A stretch of DNA of 64,000 nucleotides, taken from positions 14,926,667-14,990,666 of the forward strand of contig OZ038465.1 of NCBI GenBank assembly GCA_964036295.1, in the 5' to 3' direction. The notes under the pieces are model-generated. The model ran no database searches. It worked only from the letters and a program-made list of their open reading frames with translations, and had not been told where the DNA came from. This DNA is from Plumapathes pennacea. Its lineage: Eukaryota > Cnidaria > Anthozoa > Antipatharia > Myriopathidae. Made by a program: the position numbers and the translations under genes. Below are positions 54,401-64,000 of the stretch, one piece after another. Position 1 is the stretch's first letter, and the number at the start of each line of letters is the position of its first letter.

Positions 54401-54479
54401 AGCCAGTATACTTACGAGCTTGGTCAGTGGGATTCATAAATTTCCCACTCTTGGTGGTATGTATCGACCGCCTACCCAT
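45414..54479 (-). CDS. WBP11: WW domain-binding protein 11 (WBP11)
   Basis: Nuclear proline-rich splicing factor that binds WW-domain partners (PQBP1, FBP21) and protein phosphatase 1, by family. Thirteen coding exons join to 570 aa: 54416-54479, 52202-52233, 51673-51766, 50927-51024, 50407-50444, 49964-50016, 49714-49739, 49211-49271, 48678-48729, 48043-48368, 47415-47554, 46521-46983, 45414-45679. The N-terminus MGRRS...KSGKFMNPTDQARK is nearly invariant in the family. It is followed by a basic region (NKKQRKMVREAVLK) and DIPLP motifs. QVRFAD (about residue 288) fits the RVxF-type PP1 docking site. Two proline-rich blocks (exons 10 and 12) contain PPGPPPGRPPGPPPG, the WW-binding PGR type. 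The C-terminus ISAKPQIRNTRAELTKLVPT...FMKEVSGLL is diagnostic. Intron 2 starts with GC, all others with GT. Length is shorter than the human 641 aa. Introns are full of MITEs. Confidence 0.93.
45722..46025. mobile_element. TTAA-flanked MITE, AGGGTTCGTAC ends
   Basis: TTAA occurs at 45722-45725 and 46022-46025. The ends are CCAGGGTTCGTAC and, reverse-complemented, CAGTGTTCGTACGGG. Several TTCCATGACTTTCCA motifs lie inside. Non-coding. In intron 12 of WBP11. Confidence 0.7.
47595..47882. mobile_element. TIR element of the GGATGACTGTC family
   Basis: The ends AGCGCTTTTCGGATGACTGT and (right, reverse-complemented) GCTGTTTTTCGGGTGACTGT are inverted, and inner CAATCAC and CAAAACCAA motifs mirror each other. 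Non-coding, in WBP11 intron 10. One of at least five copies in the window. Confidence 0.75.
49342..49520. mobile_element. TIR element, AAACTCTGGTG family (short form)
   Basis: AAATTCTGGTGCGATATAGG on the left, and AAACTCTGGTGCAATACAGA (reverse-complemented) on the right, with GAGAAATG/CATTTCTT inside. It is a short version of the element at 34291-34812. In WBP11 intron 7, with a second palindromic module adjoining to about 49670. Confidence 0.7.
49825..49858. repeat. GAA trinucleotide microsatellite
   Basis: About eleven AGA/GAA units in WBP11 intron 6. Confidence 0.9.
50524..50755. mobile_element. TA-flanked MITE, CCTTGTTCACACCAA ends
   Basis: The left end is CCTTGTTCACACCAATGC; the right end, reverse-complemented, is CCCTGTTCACACCAACTA. 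TA flanks both sides (50522-50523, 50756-50757). Internal AAACTGGTTTA motifs repeat. Non-coding, WBP11 intron 4. Confidence 0.7.
51075..51375. mobile_element. TIR element of the GGATGACTGTC family
   Basis: The ends are AGTTTTTAGATGACTGACAA and, reverse-complemented, GGTTTTCAGATGACTGTCAA. It lies in WBP11 intron 3, just upstream of exon 4 in transcript sense. Confidence 0.7.
52390..52725. mobile_element. Composite of two palindromic MITE modules, copy 1
   Basis: Module 1 (52395-52567) has inverted ends ACACGAGTGTTTTACTGGAA and CATAAAACACTCGTGT. Module 2 (about 52580-52725) has TTGAAGATATGGATTTTATT against AATTCATATCTTTGC. The two modules occur together in three places within 1.6 kb. In WBP11 intron 1. 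Confidence 0.7.
53092..53970. repeat. Two inverted copies of the composite palindromic repeat
   Basis: 53092-53395 repeats the element at 52390-52725 in direct orientation with a deletion. 53640-53970 is an inverted copy. Shared landmarks are ACACGAGTGTTTTACTGGAA, CTACATCCGGGACTCGAGTG and TCCTCACTAGTGAGGATAT. The inverted pair would form an extensive hairpin in the WBP11 pre-mRNA. Confidence 0.75.
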
Positions 54480-54639
54480 CTTGATTGCGGTTATACTTGT
54501 CCAAAAATCTCTAGTTGAGTCTCTCACAATCCAACATGGCGTCCAACGCAGGCGAGGCCACAAAGCGTTCTTTCGGACGCGTCCACGGTACATAAGGACA
54601 GCGGAAGTAAAGTGATGGTCCGGTAGGTACTTCATATAT
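54480..54639 (-). promoter_or_regulatory. WBP11 5' flank
   Basis: This is the sequence immediately upstream of the WBP11 start codon. It is GC-richer than the introns and holds CCAACATGGCGTCC (54532-54545 on the plus strand), a YY1-like motif often near start sites of housekeeping genes. The upstream end is cut by the TIR element that begins at 54640. No TATA box was noticed. Confidence 0.4.
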
Positions 54640-55776
54640 GGTTGTGACTAAACTGGATACTCCAAAATCAGGTTTCCGAGAGGAAACTGGGACCGAATCA
54701 AAAATTAAATTTTCGTCAGCTCGGACCGTGTTCCGAAAACCGTACGAGAGTGACGTTGATGTTTTGAAAGTGTGTTTGGCGCGCATTAGCAAGTCCGTAC
54801 CTGACGTATTTCCTTTAGTTCGAATCGGCTGGCCGCGTCGCGCCGCCTGTGTTCCTTTTTACACGGACGTGGAGGTCAACTCCAAATAAAACTGAAACGG
54901 CTCAAGACATAAGTCGAAACTGTAACCAGTCAACATCAGATACACACAAGAAGCATTGTTGTTGTGAACGTGAAAAGGACAATATTACTGTTATTTGTAA
55001 CATTTCGGCTCAGCCGGCCATTTGCTCGAGAACACAGTGGATTTGGATGAAAATAACATATATACTAGAAATACCATAATCGCAGATACCCCTCGCTCTG
55101 CCATTTGGACTTCTACTTTGGTACTGGTCAACAAGAGCAGCCTTTGTTTTACCAAAATGTTGACTCAATCTTTTCTTCGAAGTCAAGTGGATGAAAATAA
55201 CATATAACCATCCTAATACAGTAAATACGGATAAATATCTACATATTTTTAAGATACGTTGGGAATCTGATCCGTCTATAACTGTTGGCTTCTATGGGCT
55301 TCACTATTATTTCTATTTACTTATCATTCCTGTGGTGAATTTTGACAGTTCGCACCTTCGCTCGGAATGCTTAAATCTTGATTGCATGTCTTATTGTGAA
55401 TGCGTTCGTCTTCTGGAGTTAAGACTGATCAAGAAACACAGGATCGTAACACAAGCCGTTTTAATCGCCCTCCGAAACAGTTCAATTTTGTTTGAATTAT
55501 ATTATCTTCGGTGCCAATACTGATTCATCTGTGCCAAATCAGCCAGAACAAGCCTCTCTTCTTTAGTATTTTCTCCCCGAGCTAATTTTTTCCTTCTAAA
55601 ACCTTTCCAGTGCCGAATTTTATTTGACTTTCTTCCGGTGTCAGAACCATGCTTCAGACAAACCGAGGTCGTTTTTTGGTCCACAATGTTCGTAAACGGC
55701 TCGCCGATAACTCGTTATTTTGGTCCCAGTCTTCTCTCGGAAACCTGATTTTGGAGTATCCAGTTTAGTCACAACC
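54640..55776. mobile_element. MULE-like non-autonomous element, 1.14 kb, 10-bp target duplication
   Basis: The ends begin GGTTGTGACTAAACTGGATA on both strands, and the inverted similarity extends over about 55 bp (through CCAAAATCAGGTTTCCGAGA). CTTCATATAT flanks both sides (54630-54639, 55777-55786). Long TIRs plus a 9-10-bp duplication fit MULE-type elements. The interior has no transposase; an 83-codon frame at the left end mostly translates the TIR. It lies about 160 bp upstream of the WBP11 start codon. Confidence 0.82.
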
Positions 55777-55786
55777 CTTCATATAT

Positions 55787-57599
55787 CGTACACTATTATG
55801 TCCCCACTATATGTTACTATAATATAGTGTCCCATTAGTGTATTAGTAGTGGTTCCAGTGGTTACAGTAGTTCTAATGGTTCCAGTGGTTCCAACGGTTC
55901 CTACGGTTCCTACCGGTGGTCCGGTACTCGTTCACTATTCTGTCCCCACTGTATGTTTATACACAAGATATCTTTCCTGCTGAACTTCCGGTGGGGCGCC
56001 AGCGCGTTCTTTTTCCACTAACCTCCCGCTTTGTTTCGAAAGCCAATGTGATAAGTGTCTGCGGACCCCGGGGGGGGGGGGGGGGGGGGTTACTCCCATA
56101 TATTTCCTATATAGGGTCTTCTGTCTTAAACAGTTAAACGGTATCAATTTTTACATTTTCGTGTCTTAAACAGGGTTATTTTCCGAAGATTTTCTCCTCT
56201 TCAACTACCCCCTCAACCACATTTTTGCTCTCACCATTTTCGCGTGATTTCTTCGTATGCTCCAGTGGAAACGCGTGCAACGCAGGCTAACTTATCTTAT
56301 CAAATTAGAGCACTTTGTCTTAGACAGGTAGCAAAATTTCCATTTTTGTGTCTTGAATAGAGTCAAGGTTTTATTGAGTCAGCGGAAACCCCCTACCCAA
56401 ATTCCTATTGAGTACCCTTCCCCCCCCCCCCCCCGGGCTGCGGACCCGGATCAGTGACGTGTCCAATATAGTCGCTAAATGTCGCCCCCCCCCCCTCCCC
56501 CCACTACCACAACGTCAAGCAAGCGTAGAGCTCTTCCCCATGCCACCGATGTTTAGTTCGGATGCGACGCAGACTATGACGAATGCGCGCAACTTCGTAT
56601 ATTTAAGCAGCTTATAACACCTTACCTGCAGGTGTCCTTTGAATTAGCCGCTATACAATAAAATGAAATTTTTCTGGGGTATGATAAGAACTTTCACACT
56701 TGAGAATTACAAGTGCATCTTATGAATCCGAAATGTGCACTTTCGGTCTACTTTGACCCGTGAAAACAACCAAAGTGAAATTTATAAACAGGTTAAACGT
56801 TGCGAGCTTAATTTAGGTTTCTAGTTGTCAGGCGGCGAACACGAAAGGCTTAAAAACTCAGTTGAAGCAAACAAAAATTGACAAGTTGGAGTTTGCCACA
56901 CTGATTATGTGTATTGTCGCAACCATCAACCATAATATTTCTATTCATCAATGAACTATATACTTATCTTTCGGTCGGCGGAAATTGAACGGCGAAGCTT
57001 GTAATTTGCTTCAAATTTTTTTGTTTCACATCTTTCGCAATCAAAAATGTTCAAAGATGATATTTCTTGATACCTTAGAGACTGTTGCTTTTTTCAAGTA
57101 GATTTTTTGTAATAATAAAGTGTATGCCTAGGACAGCAGTTTCTTTTGTAAACATGATAATGATATCGTTTACATATACCTGCTAAGAACTTTCCCCAGA
57201 TTTAATTACTTGATCTTTCACTTGAAGTATTGGCAGTGAGTGTTGTTGGATGGAAGATGGACGCCGCGATATCATGCATCTCACCGAAGATCTTTCCAAA
57301 TTTAACATAAATAATTGCCCTTTCCCTATTTGAATGAGCGGACCATTCACTGATTCCACCTTTTGGTACAATTCAGTGAAAAACTGCAGGGATTCTACGG
57401 CGTACAAAGAGGAAAGTATACCACCATGACGCCACGAGAGTCTTATAAAATGTAGACGGGATAAGCCCCAAGTCAAGGTCCCGGTCAAGGCTTTTACTGT
57501 CTGTGGTAAATCACAACGTAACTCCTCGCTTTTTGACTTTTTACCTTATCTGACGGCTCGAGCTTCTGCGACAGCCTTCGCCGGATTTTCGCAAGAAAA
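55787..57599. other. Intergenic region between WBP11 and TMEM26-like
   Basis: No gene recognised. 55840-55920 has repeats of GGTTCCAGTGGTTCC type. 56069-56438 is a poly-G/C MITE. 57480-57599 is the probable 5' UTR and promoter of the TMEM26-like gene. Confidence 0.55.
56069..56438. mobile_element. Poly-G/poly-C bounded MITE, 9-bp target duplication
   Basis: The left end is C plus an 18-G run, then TTACTCCCATATATTTCC. The right end is GAGTACCCTTC followed by a long C-run and GGGC. TGCGGACCC flanks both sides (56060-56068 and 56439-56447). Internal GTCTTAAACAG motifs repeat. No coding capacity. It is the best-delimited member of a family also seen at 25221, 35341 and 39362. Confidence 0.75.
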
Positions 57600-60500
57600 A
57601 TGGCAATGATATCGGATATCGTGAAGTCACTGCTGACACGGCTGATTTTTGCTGGCCATATCATCTTGTCGGTCTGGTGGGTTGTACAAGTCACGGAGCG
57701 GCAGCAACTCTGGTATCTCGCTTGCTTTGTTGGTGTTCTTTTTGTGGAGACACTAGTGTCAATATTTTACAGGAAAGGAAAAGAATACAAATGGTAAGTA
57801 TTGCGTTTCTCCGGCTGTTGGCTTTTCTCCCGGCTTTTCCAGAAAAACTTCTAACGTACGAAGGAACTCTTTTTTGGATAAAATGGAAAACTAGTACCTT
57901 AGAAAGAAGATAGTTTTGTCCTTATGTTTGCGTCTTTGCTTGCGCTCGCGTCGAGCCTGTTTTCATGCGAAATAACAGGACTCTTGGTGTTTGTGTTTGC
58001 GTCGCTCATGAAAACCAGGCTTTAGCAGTTTGACTGTTTAGAGCGTCAGCTCAGTTCGTTGGAGTAAGCGCCGGATAAACTGGTTGCAAGTTGCATATAG
58101 TCATTTGTTGTAACATTAACGGTTGTCAGAATTTTCAAGCTTCAGTCAATTCATGTCCAATTGAATTTTATTTCTAGGAAGTATAAACTTACCGGCCTTA
58201 GTTTGATCGGATACAGCTTTTGTTGAGTTACCCCTTACTGAGTTCGCTACCGAATTTGACTCAGCCTAGTAAAACGCCCAACTCCTGAACTGTCCGCGAA
58301 TGAAAGCTAAAGGCGTAATTCAAATGAAAGCTTGAATCGATAAGTATATCCTAATACTGTAGCACACTGTTCGTGTAAATGTTGAGCGGACTTCCGACCT
58401 TCTTAGTAGTTTTCGTACTTTCGACTGAACCGGACACATGGCAATCGGGAAGGTTAAGCGTCAGTTTTTGACCCTCTTTAGTCGCGAATTCTGTCTTTTT
58501 CCTTTTATTGCTGGACTGAAAATCAACGACGTCAATCCTTGAGTAATTTTACGACTGATCCTGATTTTTCGTTCAAATTCTACAAAGCGGTTTTTGTTCC
58601 GCTTGATCTGGGACACGAATAAAAAAAGTTAAGGAAGGCACTTACTTTATTCCACAAAAAAAGAAAAAAAAAAGATATTTTCAAAAAGCAAAATTTTTGG
58701 ACCTTTATGGCTAGCAGATCAAAATCAACATCAAGCAGATTGCAGCGGGACAAACTTCAAACACCACCAACTTATGAAAGTAAATAAGGGATGATGTCCC
58801 CTAAAACGTAACAATGTAGAAAGTGATAAGTCCTTCGTCCCGAAACTATTTTCGGCCAAACCTTCAAGCGACCAGCTGACATTTCGTCAATCAAACCAAA
58901 AACAGATTTTTTAAATCTTCATTCGTTTTGGTACATTTTGGTCTGACGTCAACGGATGCTGCTCTGCGAATTCCACGTGATGAGGGCCGCAAACATTGAC
59001 ACGAATGACAGAACTTTGTGAGGTCTGACTTCTGTTACTGAAACTTCATATTCAGCGTTCAAAGGGTCAATTCAGAGGTTGAAACCAAAGAACAATTGTT
59101 AAAAAAGAAAAAGACCAGAATATTCTATTTAAACTCTTAAACAAAAAAGAGGTGTTAGAATTTTCAGGACGGATTTTATGAGCAATTCCTGATTTGTTTC
59201 AGTTTTAGAAAATCTGCACTCAATTACAAATAGTGGCTTTCGTCATGCAACTAAAAGTTAAGAGAAATCCTTTATATTCGTATTTCTTATTATTTGTTTT
59301 AAACGTCTACAAACAAAAATGGATTAGCACGAAAATTAAATATATTGTGTAACAAACCAAATATAGTGCTTCAGTCGGAAATGCTTTCTTCTTTGCTTCG
59401 GGTGGACTGCGAATTTTGGAAAAAATATCCTGAGTACAGGATGTTTTTGGTTCTTTCGTTCCAAACATGTTATTTTCCTTCCTTTTTTTCAATTTTCTTC
59501 CTGGGTGTATTCCAAATTTGCATCACTAAAAAACCATTTAGTTCTTATCAAGGCTTCTTAAGAATTCAAAAAATCACTTGTGAAACGTACAGTTGTCCCT
59601 GTCACGATTCTTTCTTCAGTCAAACAAGCTTCGATGATAGGTGTTGATGAATTTTGAATTTAAATTGGAGTACTTTAACTTTCATTTTGAGAAAGGTTTT
59701 TCAATATGATGATTTCATCTGCTTATGCTTTTTAAAAGGAATTGGACTCTTCTTATCGCCGCTTTCTGTGCAGTTCGCACGATAAATGCGATCTCGTCTC
59801 ACTGGCGAAGATGTAAATAAACATAGAAAGAAATACAGATCCGAGATGCGCTAGAGTCTGCTTTGAATACAGCAGGCCGTTTCAAAAGTTGTTTACATTT
59901 CCTCTTCAATAATAAAGAAGCGATAAAAGGCACGGTTTTGCTTTGTATATAACTTTCTTTTTTCACTAAGACTTTTGTCATTAGAGGTTGGCCAGAAACC
60001 ACTTCTAGAAAAACTTCGATCATTTATCAAAAAAGAATAAACCAAGAAATCAACCAAGAATAGGTAGAGAGTGACAATTTATCAGTTTTCATTTCCGAAA
60101 AGAATAAAAAATGTTTTTCAATGACCGCGGCACACTAACTTCAGTTTTGCCAGCAATTTTACTTCAGCGTTTGAGGAATGGGACGGGAGTAATAATTCGT
60201 TTGACTCTCAAAACTGCAATATTACCATCATGATGAAAAATGGTGTGTTTATCAAGCTCCTTCCGCCGAAGTCACGATGTATATCACAAGCTCACAAACA
60301 TCCTTTGTATCAGAAATTTGATAAGAGAGTGATAAAGAGATTTACCGGATAAAGTCTCCAGTCAACCATTCCGTTTCAGCTGTCAGTCATTTCCAATATA
60401 CACCCCATCTAAGTCTGACGGAGAAGTGGATAGCCACATGGTGTCTCGGATAGAAAGACGAGGAAAATGTTTTAAGTTTGATGTCGAAGTTCCTGGTTTA

Positions 60501-62403
60501 TTAATTTTACAATTCTTTCAATTTTCCAGGTTTTCACCCTCAATTTTCTGTCACTTGGCCGCCATTATTCCATGCGCCTGGATTCTCGAGTTGCATTTGC
60601 TGGATGCAAGAATGAACGAGAAACCCGAGAACGCTTTGGACAAGACAGCGAAGAACAAGGTATCCACATTACTCAACACATGTTAGAGTGGTTTTTCGGG
60701 TTTCTTTCGAAAAGCAAAACATGCAATCCCAGTCACAAAGGCTGTTAGAAAACACTTCAACCAACCAAAAGTCAAATAGATATTGCAATTGGACCAATGA
60801 ACAGTGCGAGTAAATCCCATCGCCACTTGTTTGCTTGCGTTAACAGACCGCACGGGGTCTCAGTTGTTCCTGATTGGACGAGAACGGTGCTAGATTTGTT
60901 TGAACCAATCCGGAAGCGTAGCAAAACCAAAATCATTCACACGACTACTTTCGACAATCATCCCGCGAAAACTATTATAACTCTATTATACAGTAAAGCC
61001 TGCCATTTATAGCTGTAACAGTTCATCGGGGCAGTGAAATTGTTTCCACACAGTGGGAAATTGACCAAGTTCTTAAGCTCATCGTATGCGTCGCTCACAT
61101 TAATATTTCTTCTGTGTTCATATCAGAGCATTCAGTTAATAAGATATGCTATGGTTGAAACAAATTTTCACTAATTCCCAATTCGCAGTGGGAAAGCCTG
61201 ATCTCTCAGGAGCGTTGGACCGACCTTATTGAGCAGACGACACTGCTACTGATGATTTTGGGACGTTCGCTCCTGCCAAACGATTATCTCACTCGGGAAT
61301 CCCTCTCTCAGCTGCTGCTCGTCAACCTAGCAATGGCCGCAGACATCATCGAGTTTTTTGACATTTTAAAGCTCGACTTTGTCCGAGAATCCAAAACTCT
61401 CGCGCTCATCATCCTGAGTTTGTGGAGCTGGAGCTTGATGCAATTCCCGTTCAACTTGACCGCGACGTTTCAGAGCGAAGAAATCCAAAGACCTAAAATA
61501 AACCAGACTTCACCAGAGAACTTGGCCAATAAGGAAGGGGAACAGTTCAAACCCAGAGCCACGATGTCCTCGTATGACTTCAAGCAGATGATTGCTGCGA
61601 AACGCGCGTCACGCAGTCTTATACACGACCTCCCCGCGAATAATCATCGGCGCTATTCGTGTCAGCCCATTCTAGAAAGCGAGAAAATCTCTTTTCGGAA
61701 AGCTTCACAGCCAGAAAATTATACTTCACGCGGGTCCATTGCGAATTTAAGTCACGTGTCACGTGAGCGACCGCGTGAACCTGGACGCAACCTGCAAGGC
61801 GCCGAGAACTGGTCGGAAAGTGGTCGGAGGCTTTCCGTGTCTGGCAGGCGAGTGAGCGTTGCGAAACCGTCCGTGGAGTTATCGGCCAGCTACCTGCCGG
61901 GAGCCGTACCTTCACAGGGCGTTTTCTTGATTGAGGAAGAAACAGCCGAAACGGGCAACCACGTCACCACCATAGATATTGCAGAGATGAACGAGGGATC
62001 CCAAAAATCTCGCATAACAGGCGACCTCGTGATGTCGTTCATGTCTCTTTTCATGGAAGACTGTCCTTTCCTAACCGTCCGTCTTTTGATGATCGCGTAT
62101 TATAATGCATTCGGCTACATGATTATCTTCCTGACGGTAAAAAACGCCCTCGTCCTCACTCTTCAAGTGTACCGTCTCTGCATTCTCTACTGCATCTGCC
62201 ACGACCACAAAGAAAACGATTTCTCGCCGGAGAACGAAGTGGACCAGCATTCCCGCCTCGCAAACGTACAGATCGCCGTAACTCACGACGGAACCGACGG
62301 CGACTCCGAGGCGAGTGGCCGGAAGAAAGGGGGCTGGCGCCAAGCCACGCGAAACATCCGCTCGCCCCTGTTCTTCTCCAGGGCGTTCAGCCGTGACAGC
62401 TGA
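57600..62403 (+). CDS. TMEM26: Transmembrane protein 26-like
   Basis: Multi-pass membrane protein of poorly known function; the mammalian relative marks beige adipocytes. Three coding exons, 57600-57793, 60530-60659 and 61189-62403, join in frame to 512 aa. Exon 1 gives two hydrophobic segments (TRLIFAGHIILSVWWV; YLACFVGVLFVETLVSIFY) and ends GKEYKW. Exon 2 continues FSPSIFCHLAAIIPCAWILE, exactly the family order (YKW-FSP-IF). Exon 3 has LLLMILGRSLLP, SQLLLVNLAMAADIIEFFD, LIILSLWSWSLMQFPF and a late pair around DCPFLTVRLLMIAYYNAFGY and VLTLQVYRLCILY. A Ser/Arg-rich loop of about 150 residues (roughly 205-355) separates these blocks, making it longer than human TMEM26 (368 aa). Splice sites are GT-AG. 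The tail is charged and cytoplasmic in style. The start has a second Met two codons on. Confidence 0.88.
57794..60529 (+). other. Intron 1 of the TMEM26-like gene
   Basis: A 2.7-kb AT-rich intron. I see no gene, TIR element or strong repeat in it. Short open frames (for example 59345-59647) have no recognisable domain. Confidence 0.6.
60688..60973. mobile_element. TIR element of the GGATGACTGTC family
   Basis: Degenerate copy in TMEM26 intron 2. GTGGTTTTTCGGGTTTCTTT on the left faces CGACAATCATCCCGCGAAAAC on the right, with GATTGGACGAGAACGGTGCT inside, as in the copies at 47595 and 51075. Confidence 0.6.
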
Positions 62404-63224
62404 GCAAAGGGTATGGACTGGTACGAGATGACACAGGCATCTCTTGGGATGTCGGGACATAACATGCGAGTATGCATTGGACACTAAGGCCCGGGTCAAA
62501 TGCCGTACTTCACATAAACCGAATTCAACAGCGAATTAAGTTCATGTGAAGTTTGGCGTGCGCCCCAATTAAGTTCGACTAATTGTACTTGGAGCGGCTG
62601 GTCGATCTTCACGGCAAGTGTAGCAGCGAAGAACGGCTTCAGTTAAGTTCGGCTGAGTTAAGTTCGACGCTTGGCTCAACAGGCGAACATAATTAATTTG
62701 GGTCGACCGGAACTGTATTTGAGTTCGACTCGTGTGAAGATGCATAATGACCACAAGTATGCTTACGACTCTTCTCACTGTCCTCGTATTGTAAAATTAA
62801 TATAGTTATCATTCAGATGGTTCTGAAAGCCATGGTTAAATATTTAACGCAGAACGACGAAATAAGAACAACAACAAAAGTCAACAAACAAACTTTTGAT
62901 AATGTTCTTAGTGACAAAACGGATTCGAGATCAAAAGGATCAAGTGTATTTTAGATGTTTTCGTGTATGAAGGTTGGTGTCATGCCAAATGACATTGAAT
63001 AAAACTCCTAACGAAAGACTGGCATATTACTTTTTTATCCGCGAACACGGCCAACACTTCTTTATTTTGATGACATAAACATAGCAAATATATAATCCAA
63101 GGATAAATATAATATATATTTTTTCCATTTTCGAACAACATAAATATGATTACAGCGATGTGGTGTATGAATATAAAACACAAATTAGAGTGGAAAATTT
63201 TGAATTTACATCGTTCGGCCTTCC
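62404..63224. other. 3' flanks of TMEM26-like and H2A.X (convergent genes)
   Basis: The two genes converge here. 62484-62720 contains GGCCCGGGTCAAATGCCG and several AAGTTCGACT/AATTAAGTTCG motifs, probably a Harbinger-like fragment. 62800-63220 is AT-rich, presumably the H2A.X 3' UTR; no clear histone 3' stem-loop was recognised, consistent with a polyadenylated replacement-type histone. Confidence 0.45.
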
Positions 63225-63838
63225 TCAAAACTCCTGGCTTTGAGTGGATTCTCTGTATTTTCCTGCAGGCGCTTTGGACTTGTTGCTTTTCTTGGGGAGT
63301 AGGACCGCTTGAATGTTGGGCAGAACGCCTCCCTCGGCGAAAGTAACGTGTTGAAGAAGTTTATTCAGCTCGTCGTCATTTCGCACTGCCAACTGCAAAT
63401 GACGCGGAATGATGCGCATTTTCTTGTTGTCGCGGGCGGCGTTTCCCGCCAATTCCAGCACTTCCGCTGTCAGGTACTCGAGCACGGCCGCGAGATACAC
63501 TGGGGCTCCAGCTCCGATTCGCACAGCATAATTTCCTGTACAGATAAAAGCAAATAGAAAACAGCGGTTTATAGTTGAATGCTCGAGCCAAACCACAAAT
63601 TTACTGTTTGTAAACCGAGTACACATCCGCGCTGTTATATATCAGAAGCAAGTAGAACGGAAGATTACAGTTTCACGGTGTCAGAACGGAGCTACTGTGA
63701 ACACTGAAAGAAGAACAATTAGAAAGACAAACCTTTACGAAGTAAACGATGAATTCGGCCGACTGGAAACTGCAGCCCTGCTTTTTTGGAGCGTGTCCTA
63801 GTCTTTGCCTTCGCATTGGTCTTTCCGCGTCCTGACAT
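63225..63838 (-). CDS. H2AX: Histone H2A.X
   Basis: Core histone variant phosphorylated at DNA double-strand breaks. Two coding exons (63733-63838 and 63225-63535) give 138 aa. Exon 1 encodes [20 protein letters not shown] then [15 protein letters not shown]. Exon 2 encodes [44 protein letters not shown]-type acidic patch residues (NDDELNKLL) and [10 protein letters not shown]-like [13 protein letters not shown]. The C-terminus is TQSQEF: the SQ-E-hydrophobic motif defining H2A.X, with the ATM/ATR target serine. The intron, between LRK and GNYAV, is about 200 bp with GT-AG ends. Replication-dependent H2A genes usually lack introns, so this is the variant gene. It is divergent from nothing visible; the right window edge is 160 bp away. 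Confidence 0.95.
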
Positions 63839-63901
63839 GTTTGTAATATTGTACACGATCCTCAAACGCGGAGATGTGAGAAAGAAACAACACGTGTGGA
63901 G

Positions 63902-63976
63902 CTTTTATACCAACGCGAAGAAATGCCAGTGTTTAACCGCTTAGATTGCACGCTCAAAACCCGCGACTGTGATTGG
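63902..63976 (-). promoter_or_regulatory. H2A.X core promoter: TATA and CCAAT motifs
   Basis: On the minus strand TATAAAAG lies at 63902-63909, about 65 bp upstream of the ATG, and CCAATCA at 63970-63976 on the far side of it. The spacing (about 65 bp between motifs) is typical of histone promoters. The transcription start would be near 63875. No experimental support. Confidence 0.7.
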
Positions 63977-64000
63977 TTCAGCAGGCTTGAAGAAAAATGA

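Noticed and set aside
54638-54889. 83-codon plus-strand frame starting MVVTKLDTPKSGF
   Set aside because: Its first third is the terminal inverted repeat of the 54640-55776 element and the rest has no recognisable domain.

Overview
This is animal nuclear DNA. It has AT-rich introns, GT-AG spliced exons, a large satellite array and dense families of small terminal-inverted-repeat (TIR) elements. The MULE-type transposase family and overall style resemble cnidarian, probably stony coral, genomes; that placement is inference. Nothing prokaryotic, viral or CRISPR-like was seen.

Layout. (1) 1-10297: a satellite of 21-bp and 17-bp monomers carrying GGATCC, with higher-order repeats of about 2.34 kb; it runs off the left edge. 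(2) 10310-11085: a truncated MULE transposase fragment and an AGAC-type microsatellite. (3) 11453-25102 and 26820-35729: two tandem, same-strand, apparently intact AKR7-family aldo-keto reductase genes (12 coding exons each, 323 and 324 aa), all junctions read on the minus strand. Intronic sequence also aligns between the copies, so each acts as an empty-site control for insertions in the other. Copy A intron 5 holds a 5.65-kb MULE (16859-22509) with 27-bp TIRs, an 8-bp target duplication, a broken transposase and a broken protein kinase joined to a cysteine-peptidase-like domain. Copy B intron 5 holds a 1.8-kb TIR element seven bases from a splice donor. (4) 37400-39840: decayed, tandemly duplicated exons resembling glycerophosphodiester phosphodiesterase 1 (GDE1). 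(5) 45414-54479, minus: a complete WBP11 gene (13 coding exons, 570 aa) with one GC-AG intron. (6) 57600-62403, plus: a TMEM26-like gene (3 coding exons, 512 aa). (7) 63225-63838, minus: an intron-containing histone H2A.X gene (138 aa, C-terminal SQEF) with TATA and CCAAT motifs.

The host genes look functionally unrelated: carbonyl detoxification, splicing, a membrane protein, and DNA-damage chromatin. The most unusual structure is the MULE carrying kinase/peptidase-like cargo inside an intron. Exon coordinates rest on hand-read reading frames, splice sites and remembered family sequences; no alignment or transcript data were available.
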